This document shows positions 1-7,597 of a stretch of 20,671 bases of DNA, piece after piece. Location: the NCBI RefSeq assembly GCF_021650935.1, contig NZ_CP091246.1:1-20671 (forward strand). The letters run 5' to 3'. Position 1 is the stretch's first letter, and every line of letters starts with the position of its first letter. This stretch comes from Thiothrix winogradskyi. GTDB lineage: Bacteria > Pseudomonadota > Gammaproteobacteria > Thiotrichales > Thiotrichaceae. A program made the position numbers and the translations under genes. The notes beneath the pieces are model-generated. The model saw nothing but the letters and a program-made list of their open reading frames with translations. It had not been told where the DNA came from and ran no database searches.

Positions 1-1184
1 GGCATTTGGCGACACTGGAGCAACGCCAACAAGCACTAGCAGGCTTTAGACCTCAAGTGAACCTTTCAGGTAATGCCAGCTATGCAGCCGAGCGTGATAG
101 CCTGACCAGCAAAACAGTGGATGGCAATCAGGCAAACTATGCCCTGACACTCGATCAACCCCTATATAACCAAGGTGTTAAAGCCAATATTGCCAAAACA
201 GATGCGTTGGTAAGGCAGTCAGCCGCAACCTTGGATGCAGTGCGGCAAAACCTGATAGTGCGGGTAGCCACTGCGTATTTTGAAACCTTGCAAGCTCAGG
301 ACAATTTAACCTTTGCTAAAGCAGAAAAGGCGGCGATTAACCGCCAATTGGTTCAGGCAAAAGCCTATTTTGAAGCGGGGCGCTCTGCCATTACAGATGT
401 CAAGGAGGCGGAAGCCAGTGATGCCACTGCACAGGCGCAGGAAATTGCAGCCACCCAACAACTGGACATTGCCCGCGAACAACTTCGGGTACTGACAGGA
501 AGCGTTTATCCTTCGTTGGATGTACCTCGTACTAATATGCCATTAGCCATGCCAACCCCCAACAGTATTGACGCTTGGGTTAACATTGCCAAACAAAACA
601 ACCATCAGCTACGCGCCAGCCAACAAGCTATGGCTGCTGCCCAAAAAGGGGTGGCGGTACAACGGGCGAATAAGTTACCAACGGTAAACCTGTTTGCTAA
701 ACAAACTGGCTCATACCTCAACAATGATACTTACATCAACCAACGCAGCAATGATGTGGCAGTGGGTATCAGTGTCAGTATGCCGCTATATACTGGAGGA
801 GCAACCACCTCCAAAATCCGTGAGGCACAGTTTACGTTCCAGCAGACGCAGCAGTCATACAACCTGCAAGCCAGTCAAACAGAACAACAAGTGCGTTCTG
901 CCTTCCTAAGTATCCAGTCCAGCATGAGTCAAGTAATAGCTAATCAGCAAGCATTAGCATCTGCGGAAACAGCCACCCAAGCCACCCAAGCAGGTTTTGA
1001 AGTGGGGACACGTACCGCAGTAGATGTGCTTAACGCTGTCCGGGCAGAGTTCCGGTCACGTCGTGACCATTCCCGCGCTCGTTATGATTTTCTGCTGAAT
1101 ACGCTTTTGCTACGCCAAGCCGCAGGAACATTGACTGAAAAAGACGTGATGGCAGTCAGTACCATGATGCGGGCCCAGAATTAG
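1..1184 (+). CDS. TolC/CzcC-type outer-membrane efflux protein, 3' part (gene continues from 20524)
   Basis: This frame is open at the left edge and ends at a stop at 1182-1184. It carries most of an outer-membrane factor: two long helical repeats, each with a beta segment, the clearest being the SMPLYTGG stretch near base 780 that is typical of TolC proteins. Such proteins form trimeric channels that carry substrate from an inner-membrane pump through the outer membrane. The final base of the window plus bases 1-2 make one codon joining it in frame to the signal peptide and start at 20524, giving 443 residues, the usual family size. It is the likely partner of the fusion protein at 2629 and the RND pump at 3763. 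The family is secure; the join assumes a circular molecule. Confidence 0.9.
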   Translation, partial: HLATLEQRQQALAGFRPQVNLSGNASYAAERDSLTSKTVDGNQANYALTLDQPLYNQGVKANIAKTDALVRQSAATLDAVRQNLIVRVATAYFETLQAQDNLTFAKAEKAAINRQLVQAKAYFEAGRSAITDVKEAEASDATAQAQEIAATQQLDIAREQLRVLTGSVYPSLDVPRTNMPLAMPTPNSIDAWVNIAKQNNHQLRASQQAMAAAQKGVAVQRANKLPTVNLFAKQTGSYLNNDTYINQRSNDVAVGISVSMPLYTGGATTSKIREAQFTFQQTQQSYNLQASQTEQQVRSAFLSIQSSMSQVIANQQALASAETATQATQAGFEVGTRTAVDVLNAVRAEFRSRRDHSRARYDFLLNTLLLRQAAGTLTEKDVMAVSTMMRAQN

Positions 1185-1240
1185 TGGTGATCCCTACAGC
1201 CACCAGTCCACTTGACTATTGCTTTTTAACTTGATGATGA

Positions 1241-1705
1241 TTTACGCTGCACCCATGAGAAAACCAACCATCCACCGTCTGCTGTCGTTCCTGCTTGCCT
1301 GCGTCCTGCTGGCACAAACGGCTGTGGGCGTGGCGGGTTGGCATCTTGACATTCCCCATTCTGCACAGGACACCCACATAGCGCATTGTGCCGTTATGGA
1401 AAAACACGCTGCTGTCTGGAGTGGGCATGACCATAGTGGGGAAACCGATGAACGCGGCGAACAGCATCACCATTGCTGCCACACCGCACCGGGCAGCCTC
1501 GCTGTACCCGTAGCATCCTTGCCTTTACCACCAGCAGAATCTGCTACACTGATTCCTGCTTTTTCCACTGAACCCTACCGCAACCCGCTGGCTGACCTGC
1601 TGATCCGCCCACCCATAGCCTGACCGCGTTTTCATCAAACTTTACTTTTTGATTGTTTAAACCGGATTCAGGAATACACCATGAACAAGACACTGCTGGC
1701 GGCAT
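1241..1705 (+). repeat. Long direct repeat, copy 1 (paired with 20096-20548)
   Basis: This segment matches 20096-20548 in the same orientation. The first ~100 and last ~100 bases are nearly identical; the middle, coding the metal-binding part of the CzcI-like protein, has diverged and differs slightly in length. The repeat runs past the stop, through the shared leader, and into the first eight codons of the next gene (a lipoprotein here, tolC in the other copy). Together the two copies flank tolC on the circle. Confidence 0.9.
1255..1623 (+). CDS. CzcI-like His/Cys-rich periplasmic protein, copy 1
   Basis: This 122-residue protein begins with a basic stretch and hydrophobic signal peptide (residues ~8-28) and continues with His/Cys clusters such as HDH and HHHCCH, as in CzcI/CopL-type (DUF2946-like) small proteins of metal-efflux operons. 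It ends in a conserved tail, DLLIRPPIA. It probably binds metal in the periplasm; CzcI-type proteins are thought to modulate efflux expression. The ATG at 1255 is chosen because the protein repeat with 20110-20466 is conserved from there; a start at 1234 or 1237 is possible and no strong ribosome binding site is visible. It lies 70 bases after tolC and 57 before the lipoprotein gene. It is about 80 per cent like copy 2 at its ends and quite different in the centre. The family assignment is from pattern only. Confidence 0.7.
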   Translation: MRKPTIHRLLSFLLACVLLAQTAVGVAGWHLDIPHSAQDTHIAHCAVMEKHAAVWSGHDHSGETDERGEQHHHCCHTAPGSLAVPVASLPLPPAESATLIPAFSTEPYRNPLADLLIRPPIA

Positions 1706-2067
1706 TGCTGCCCCTATTCGTTGTCGGCTGCGCCGCAACCCCTGACAAAACCGCCCTGCAAGCACAAGGCATTAGCGTAGACGGTGCATCCACTGTGGCT
1801 TTCCGCAGCGTGCGGGTGGAAGGCACAACGCTGCAAGGCAGCCTGAAGCGTATCGGGCGTAATCCCGTCCATTTCGGGCATCTGGACTACACTGTGACCG
1901 ACGCCAGCGGTAAAACCCTGCAAAGCGAGCAAACGGATTACAGCGGCGCAATCAAACAACGCCGTTCCCCGAACGCCTCACGTTTCAGCATCCCGCTCAA
2001 ACAGGCATGGCAGCCGGGGGTACACCGCGCATCCATCGTTTGGCACGACCAGCCCCACCAACCTTAA
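1681..2067 (+). CDS. Small putative lipoprotein of the efflux operon
   Basis: This 128-residue protein has a lipoprotein signal: a short basic start, a hydrophobic stretch and the lipobox VVGC with Cys17. The rest is predicted soluble, beta-rich and periplasmic, with no motif I recognise. The first eight codons are identical to those of tolC at 20524 because the upstream repeat runs into both genes, so the signal peptide may be partly a recombination product. It lies between the CzcI-like gene and the His-rich protein at 2081 (13-base gap), so it is almost certainly cotranscribed with the pump. Its role is unknown; a periplasmic accessory protein for the efflux complex is a reasonable inference. 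Confidence 0.75.
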   Translation: MNKTLLAALLPLFVVGCAATPDKTALQAQGISVDGASTVAFRSVRVEGTTLQGSLKRIGRNPVHFGHLDYTVTDASGKTLQSEQTDYSGAIKQRRSPNASRFSIPLKQAWQPGVHRASIVWHDQPHQP

Positions 2068-2080
2068 AGGCGGAAAAACC

Positions 2081-2632
2081 ATGCGAAAGTTACTTGCGGG
2101 GTGCGTATGCAGCCTGTTGTTCGCCTGTGCCGCCTTTGCGGGTGAAGGGCATGACCACGGCGAAGAACAAGCCGCTGTTGCCCCTGATTCCCCCACAGCA
2201 CCACGTCTGGTGATGGAGTCCACCCAGTTTGAACTGGTTGGAACATTGGAGGGGGACGGCTTGCACCTGTTCCTCGATGACCACGCCAGCAACGTCCCGG
2301 TGACGGATGCCAGTGTGGAACTGGAGATTGCAGGGCAGCGCATTAAAGCCGAAGCAGAAGCCGATGGCAGTTACCATGCTGCCATGTCACAACCGCTCCC
2401 GGAAGGGGAACACGCGGTGATGGCAACCATTCTGGCAGGCGACACCAGCGACTTGCTGACGGGTAATCTGGACGTACACGCAGCGGATGCCATGCACCCT
2501 GAACCCACCGCAACCCCATCAGTCAACGGTTGGGGCTTCCTGCCCTGGCTGTTGGGGTTAGCCGTTATCGCCGTGGCTCTCACTGTATTCACCTTGCGGC
2601 ACGACATCCGCGCACGAGGGAAAAAATCATGA
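2081..2632 (+). CDS. Periplasmic, C-terminally anchored His-containing protein of the RND operon
   Basis: This 183-residue protein has an N-terminal signal peptide (residues 1-20), then a short metal-ligand stretch GEGHDHGEE, a ~100-residue beta-type domain and a C-terminal transmembrane helix (about residues 150-172) followed by basic residues. The topology is therefore a periplasmic domain tethered to the inner membrane. The GHDHGEE motif is echoed at the mature N-terminus of the next protein (GHSHGEE). Its stop overlaps the start of the fusion-protein gene by ATGA, a sign of translational coupling and of a shared complex. It may pass metal to the fusion protein. I do not know a characterised family for it. 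Confidence 0.75.
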   Translation: MRKLLAGCVCSLLFACAAFAGEGHDHGEEQAAVAPDSPTAPRLVMESTQFELVGTLEGDGLHLFLDDHASNVPVTDASVELEIAGQRIKAEAEADGSYHAAMSQPLPEGEHAVMATILAGDTSDLLTGNLDVHAADAMHPEPTATPSVNGWGFLPWLLGLAVIAVALTVFTLRHDIRARGKKS

Positions 2633-3753
2633 ACAAATGCCCCCTTCTGGTTTCCCTGCTGGTGTGCTTTCCCCTGCTTGTACTGGCAGGAGGCGATGGC
2701 AGCGATGGTCATTCGCACGGTGAAGAAACCACACCATTGACCGTTATCAACCCCAATACGCCACAACGCCAACTGGATGGTAGTGTGTTCCTGCCCAAGA
2801 CAAGTCAACGTTTCATTCAGGTGCGTACCCAACCTGCCAAACTCGAAACCTTGCCGCGCAGCCTTATCCTGAATGGTCAGGTGGTCGCGGGTATGGATGC
2901 CAGCAGCAAGGTACAGGCATTGCAAGCCGGACGGCTCGACATTGCCAACGGTAGCCTGCCAGCGATTGGCGACAAGGTAGAAAAGGGGCAAGTCTTGGCG
3001 ACCCTCACCCTTGCCAAAGACGCACAGGAAGGCACGAACCAAGCCGCCGAAGCTGCCGATTTGCAGGAACAACTCAAGTTGGCGGAACTGGAACAGCAAC
3101 GCTTACAAGGGTTAGGCGATTTGATTCCGCGCCGTGACGTGGATACTGCCGCTGCGACAGTACGCAGCTTGCAAGCCCGTCTTGCCGTGTTCCGCAAAGG
3201 GGCAAAAGGCGTTACCGAAACCGTGCGCTCCCCCATCAGTGGCATTGTCACTGCTAGTTACGCCGCCAACGGACAAGCCGTACAAGCAGGCGACTTACTG
3301 CTGGACATCATCGACCCCAGCAAATTGCAGGTGGAAGCTGTCACGTATGACGCTGCCTTACCCGCTAACATTGCAGCCGCTAACGTCACCATTGGTAAGC
3401 AAACGCTTGCACTCCGCTACCAAGGGAATAGCCAACAATTACGCCAACAAGCCTTACCTCTGCGCTTCAGTGTAGAAGGTGAGGCACTTACCCAGCTTGC
3501 CGCTGGCTCACCCGTCCAAGTGACCGTGCAAACCCGTGAAACGCTGCAAGGTGTCGCTGTCCCCGCTGAAGCCCTCGCCCGTAACCCCAGCAACCAAACG
3601 GTGGTATGGGTCAAAACCGCCCCGGAACAATACGCCCCGCGTGTGGTGCAATACCAGCCGCTGGACGGGGAACGGGTGATGATTACCGCAGGTTTGCCAG
3701 ACGGTGAGCGCGTGGTGGTGCAAGCCACCAATCTGATTAACCAGATCCGTTAG
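2629..3753 (+). CDS. Efflux RND periplasmic adaptor (CzcB/CusB-type membrane fusion protein)
   Basis: This 374-residue protein is the adaptor linking the inner-membrane pump to the outer-membrane channel. It has a signal peptide (1-20), a GHSHGEE metal-ligand patch, a lipoyl-like half (around residues 90-120), an alpha-hairpin coiled coil (about 125-195, with LKLAELEQQRLQGL and VRSLQARLAVFRKG), the second lipoyl half beginning VRSPISGIV, and C-terminal beta-barrel and membrane-proximal domains. The ATG at 2629 is chosen because it precedes the signal peptide and overlaps the previous stop as ATGA. The pump gene follows after nine bases. It belongs to the HlyD/CusB superfamily; the metal is not determined by sequence. 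Confidence 0.9.
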   Translation: MNKCPLLVSLLVCFPLLVLAGGDGSDGHSHGEETTPLTVINPNTPQRQLDGSVFLPKTSQRFIQVRTQPAKLETLPRSLILNGQVVAGMDASSKVQALQAGRLDIANGSLPAIGDKVEKGQVLATLTLAKDAQEGTNQAAEAADLQEQLKLAELEQQRLQGLGDLIPRRDVDTAAATVRSLQARLAVFRKGAKGVTETVRSPISGIVTASYAANGQAVQAGDLLLDIIDPSKLQVEAVTYDAALPANIAAANVTIGKQTLALRYQGNSQQLRQQALPLRFSVEGEALTQLAAGSPVQVTVQTRETLQGVAVPAEALARNPSNQTVVWVKTAPEQYAPRVVQYQPLDGERVMITAGLPDGERVVVQATNLINQIR

Positions 3754-3762
3754 GGGGTTGCC

Positions 3763-6700
3763 ATGTTTAACTGGTTATTGAACGCCAGCCTCGGCAACCG
3801 CCTGCTGGTGCTGGTGGCGAGTGCGATGCTGATGATTTACGGCGCGTTGCAACTGCCGCAAACCGCCGTGGATGTCTTTCCCGACCTCAACCGCCCCACC
3901 GTCACATTGATGACCGAAGCGGGCGGCATGGCACCTGAAGAAGTGGAACGCCTGATCAGTTTCCCGCTGGAAACCACCCTCAACGGCTTGCCGGGGATTG
4001 AGTCGGTGCGCTCGGTATCCAGTGCTGGGTTGTCGTTTGTGTACGCGGTGTTTGACTGGGATACCGATATTTACCGCGCCCGCCAGATGGTCAGTGAACG
4101 GCTGGGGACATTGGGCAGTAGTTTGCCGCCCGGTCTTGAAGTCCACATGGGGCCGATTTCTTCCATCATGGGCGAAATCATGATGGTGGCAGTGCCGATT
4201 GACCCCGCCAAGATTGACCCAATGGCGGTACGCGAGTACGCCGACTGGGTGTTACGCCCGCGCCTGTTGTCGATTGCGGGCGTGGCGCAAGTCATCCCGA
4301 TTGGTGGGGAAGTGCGCCAGTTTCAGGTACAGCCGGATATGCGCCGTATGACTGATCTGGGCATCAGCCTTGCGCAACTGACGAATGCGCTGGAGGGGTT
4401 TGCCAATAACACCTCTGGCGGGTTTATGGAACTCAGCGGCAAGGAATACCTGATCCGCCACATTGGGCGCACTTCCAGTCTTGAGGATTTGCAGAACCTG
4501 GCGGTTACTGCCACGGCGGGGCAACCGATCCTGCTCAAACAGGTGGCAAGTGTCATCTTTGCCCCCAAGGTCAAACGCGGGGATGCGGGGTTTAACGGTC
4601 AGCCTGCGGTGATATTGGGGATTCAGAAACAACCCGATGCGGATACCATCCAGCTTACCCAAGCGATAGAAACCGCGTTGGAGTCGATGAAAACCAGCCT
4701 GCCGCAAGGTATGTCTGAACCGCGTGTGACCTTCCGCCAAGCCAGTTTCATTGAGGCATCCATCGGCAATCTGGAACACAAGTTGGTCTTGGCATCACTG
4801 CTGGTGATGGTGATTTTGTTCCTGTTTCTGGGGAATTTCCGTACTACGTTGATTTCACTGATGGCCATTCCGCTGTCGATTTTGTGTACGGTACTGGTGT
4901 TCCGCTATCTGGATTTGTCGATCAATACCATGACACTGGGCGGCTTGGCGATTGCGATAGGGGAACTGGTGGACGATGCGGTGGTGGGGGTCGAAAATGT
5001 CATCCGCCGCTTGCGTAACAACCGTTTGCACAAAACTCAACTTGCGCCCTTGAAGATCGTGTTGCACGCCACGCTGGAAGTGCGGTCGGCGATTGTGTAC
5101 GCCACCATTATTGTGGTGCTGGTGTTTTTGCCGCTGTTCGCCTTGCCGGGGATGGAAGGCAAACTGTTTGTGCCATTGGGCATTGCCTACATTACCTCGA
5201 TTCTGGTGTCGATGCTGGTGTCTGTGACCCTCACGCCGGTGATGGCGTATTACCTGCTACCGAATATGAAACAGCTTGACCACCCTGAACCGTGGTTGGT
5301 GCGCTGGCTCAAGCGCGGTTATGCCAAGGTGCTGGAAACCGTGCTGGATTTCCCGCGTACCTTGCTAGGGCTGGGGTTGGTGGCGGTCTTGCTGGCAGGT
5401 AGCCTTGTGCCGTTGTTCCCGACCACGTTTTTGCCGCCGTTCAATGAAGGCACGTTGTTGGTGAGTGTCCGCTTGACCCCCGGTGTGACCTTGGCGGAAT
5501 CGGTACGCATTGCCGCCAAAGCCGAAACCTTGCTGCAAGACGTGCCGGAGGTGTCCCATGTCGGGCGGCGTTCCGGGCGGGCAGAACTGGATGAACACGC
5601 GGAAGGGGTACACAACAGCGAACTGGACATTGCCTTAAAACCGTCAGAACGCCCAATGGACGTGGTGTATGGTGACATCCGCGCCCGCCTTGCACCGTTG
5701 CCCGTCAACGTCAGCATCGGGCAACCGATTTCCCACCGTATCGACCATATGTTGTCCGGGGTCAGGGCGCAAATTGCCATCAAGCTGTTTGGTGATGACC
5801 TCGACACGCTCCGCGCCCAAGGCGAACGCTTGCAACAAGCACTGGCGACCGTTGACGGCGTGGCAGACTTGAACATGGAAAAACAAGTGCTTGCCCCACA
5901 AATCAAGGTGTATGTGGATTATGCGGTAGCGGGGCAGTACGGCTTGTCAGGGGCGGCATTGCTGCGGGAACTGCAAATGCTAGTGGATGGCGCAACCATC
6001 AATGAAATCGTCGATGGCAACCGCCGCTTCAAGCTGGTGTTGCGCTTGCCGGAGGCGGCACGTTCCACCACCCAATTGCAGGATTTGCTCATCAACACCC
6101 CGTTGGGGCAAGTGCCGCTCAACAAACTGGCGAAGATTGAGGAAAGTGACGGCCCCAACCAAGTGTCACGAGACAATGGACAGCGGCGCATTGTGCTTTC
6201 CGCCAACGTGCAGGGGCGAGCATTGTCAGAAGTGGTCGCGGATATGCGGGCAAAAGTTGCCGAGTTCCAGCTACCCGAAGGCTACTTCATCACCATTGGC
6301 GGGCAGTTTGAGGCACAGGAACAGGCAGCCCAGCGCATCACGTTGTTGGCAGCGGTAGCGGCGTTGCTGGTATTCCTCACGCTGTATAGCCGTTACCAGT
6401 CCACCACACTGGCATTGCTGATTATGGCGAATATTCCGTTGGCATTGGTCGGCAGCGTGATTGGCTTATGGCTGTCGGGGCAACCGTTGTCGGTCGCGGC
6501 ACTGATCGGCTTTATTACACTGGCGGGTATTTCCACCCGTAACGGCATCCTCAAAACCAGCCATTACCTCAACCTGATGCGGCTCGAAGGGGAAAGTTTT
6601 ACCCGTGCGATGATTATCCGGGGGTCACTGGAACGCCTGTCACCTGTGTTGATGACGGCTTTGGTGGCAGCGTTTGCGCTCATGCCGCTGCTGTTTGAAG

Positions 6701-6867
6701 CGGAACAGCCGGGAACGGAAATCCTGCACCCGGTGGCGGTGGTGATCTTTTCCGGGCTAATCAGCTCCACGCTGCTGGATACCTTCCTCACCCCCGCGAT
6801 GTTCTGGCTGTTCGGGCGCAAACCAGCGGAAAAGCTGCTGGATATGGCAAGCGATGAAGCCCTGTAA
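3763..6867 (+). CDS. HME-RND heavy-metal efflux pump
   Basis: This 1034-residue protein is the proton-driven inner-membrane pump of a tripartite metal exporter. It shows the RND layout: one helix at the N-terminus, a large periplasmic domain, a block of helices starting near residue 335, a second periplasmic domain and a final helix block ending near 1020. The proton-relay helix carries GELVDDAVVGVEN (E401, D404, D405, E411). This differs from the DFG...DGA...VEN signature of Zn/Co/Cd CzcA proteins and the AMVDAA signature of Cu/Ag CusA, and resembles the less characterised GELVDDA branch of HME pumps. The start has an upstream GGGGG ribosome site. It is cotranscribed with the adaptor and TolC. 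Family certain; substrate open. Confidence 0.95.
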   Translation: MFNWLLNASLGNRLLVLVASAMLMIYGALQLPQTAVDVFPDLNRPTVTLMTEAGGMAPEEVERLISFPLETTLNGLPGIESVRSVSSAGLSFVYAVFDWDTDIYRARQMVSERLGTLGSSLPPGLEVHMGPISSIMGEIMMVAVPIDPAKIDPMAVREYADWVLRPRLLSIAGVAQVIPIGGEVRQFQVQPDMRRMTDLGISLAQLTNALEGFANNTSGGFMELSGKEYLIRHIGRTSSLEDLQNLAVTATAGQPILLKQVASVIFAPKVKRGDAGFNGQPAVILGIQKQPDADTIQLTQAIETALESMKTSLPQGMSEPRVTFRQASFIEASIGNLEHKLVLASLLVMVILFLFLGNFRTTLISLMAIPLSILCTVLVFRYLDLSINTMTLGGLAIAIGELVDDAVVGVENVIRRLRNNRLHKTQLAPLKIVLHATLEVRSAIVYATIIVVLVFLPLFALPGMEGKLFVPLGIAYITSILVSMLVSVTLTPVMAYYLLPNMKQLDHPEPWLVRWLKRGYAKVLETVLDFPRTLLGLGLVAVLLAGSLVPLFPTTFLPPFNEGTLLVSVRLTPGVTLAESVRIAAKAETLLQDVPEVSHVGRRSGRAELDEHAEGVHNSELDIALKPSERPMDVVYGDIRARLAPLPVNVSIGQPISHRIDHMLSGVRAQIAIKLFGDDLDTLRAQGERLQQALATVDGVADLNMEKQVLAPQIKVYVDYAVAGQYGLSGAALLRELQMLVDGATINEIVDGNRRFKLVLRLPEAARSTTQLQDLLINTPLGQVPLNKLAKIEESDGPNQVSRDNGQRRIVLSANVQGRALSEVVADMRAKVAEFQLPEGYFITIGGQFEAQEQAAQRITLLAAVAALLVFLTLYSRYQSTTLALLIMANIPLALVGSVIGLWLSGQPLSVAALIGFITLAGISTRNGILKTSHYLNLMRLEGESFTRAMIIRGSLERLSPVLMTALVAAFALMPLLFEAEQPGTEILHPVAVVIFSGLISSTLLDTFLTPAMFWLFGRKPAEKLLDMASDEAL

Positions 6868-6899
6868 TTTTTAATTGTTGAATACCAAGGAGATAATCC

Positions 6900-7475
6900 A
6901 TGAAATTGTTACCCACGTTGTTAATCGTCTGCGGTCTGCTGGCTTCCCCAATGGTGTTGGCGGAAGAGCCGCCCAAGCACGGTGAACCCGGACATGACCA
7001 CGCCAAAGATCACGGGCAAACAACTACGCCTGAAGCCAAACCGGAAAATGAACACAAAGGCGAATCGGCGGAAGACCACGCCAAGCACGGGCATGAAGGG
7101 CACGACAACAAGGACGGCGAACACGACCATGCAGGGCATGACCACGCCCACGATGACCAACCACATCACGGCGGTATCGTGGCGGTAGTGGATGAAATCC
7201 ATCACGAACTGGTGATGGCGGACGATGGTAAAGTCAGCTTGTATGCCGAAGGTCTGCCGCAAGGTGACGCGCTCAAGGCAGTCAAAGTCCGCCTGACTGT
7301 CCTGAAAGGCAAGGATAAACAGGAAGCCGAGCTGACCTTGGTGGAAGGGGACGAGCCACGCTTTGATGCACCAGCGGAGGTGAAACTGGTGGCGGGTGAC
7401 AAGGTGGTGGCGATGATCCAACCAGCCGAAGGCAAGCCACGCATGGCGAAGTTTGAGATTCCAGCGGCAAAGTGA
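6900..7475 (+). CDS. Very His-rich periplasmic metal-binding protein
   Basis: This 191-residue protein has a signal peptide ending SPMVLA (residue ~21), then about 70 residues dominated by His, Asp, Glu and Lys with many HxH and GHDH motifs, and a C-terminal ~100-residue beta domain that opens HHGGIVAVVDEIHHELV. A perfect AAGGAG site lies at the right spacing. The composition indicates buffering or delivery of divalent metal in the periplasm, the role played by CzcE-like or ZnuA-loop-like segments elsewhere, though I see no similarity to a named family. It is the last gene before the hairpin at 7482-7520, so it closes the efflux operon. Confidence 0.8.
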   Translation: MKLLPTLLIVCGLLASPMVLAEEPPKHGEPGHDHAKDHGQTTTPEAKPENEHKGESAEDHAKHGHEGHDNKDGEHDHAGHDHAHDDQPHHGGIVAVVDEIHHELVMADDGKVSLYAEGLPQGDALKAVKVRLTVLKGKDKQEAELTLVEGDEPRFDAPAEVKLVAGDKVVAMIQPAEGKPRMAKFEIPAAK

Positions 7476-7481
7476 CCTCAA

Positions 7482-7520
7482 GCAGTGTAGCGGTAACAAT
7501 CCCGTCCTCCGCTACACTGC
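7482..7520 (+). terminator. Probable terminator of the efflux operon
   Basis: A perfect 12-bp inverted repeat (GCAGTGTAGCGG and its complement) with a 15-base loop starts seven bases after the last cargo gene. A T-run (TTTTT) follows about a dozen bases later, further than in a classical intrinsic terminator, so efficiency is uncertain. Confidence 0.55.
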
Positions 7521-7586
7521 CTACTACAAGTCTTTTTGTATTTTGTAGTAGTATGTAGTATTATATTATTTACTACATACTACAAA
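7521..7586. promoter_or_regulatory. TAGTA/TACTA operator region upstream of kfrA
   Basis: The 66 bases before kfrA are AT-rich and filled with GTAGTA and TACTAC elements. The main inverted repeat has a left arm at 7542-7560 (TTTGTAGTA, three extra bases, TGTAGTA) and a right arm at 7571-7586 (TACTACATACTACAAA); another CTACTACAA lies at 7521-7529. KfrA proteins are known to repress their own promoter by binding such repeats, so this is a probable autoregulatory operator overlapping the promoter. Confidence 0.6.
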
Positions 7587-7597
7587 GAACGTTAGCT

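Noticed and set aside
5319..5906. 195-codon minus-strand frame opposite the RND pump
   Set aside because: Antisense to a clearly conserved pump; composition is Ser/Thr/Pro-rich without structure.
6921..7499. 192-codon minus-strand frame opposite the His-rich protein
   Set aside because: Antisense of His/Asp codons gives a Val/Met-rich hydrophobic translation; the plus frame has a signal peptide, ribosome site and metal-ligand pattern.
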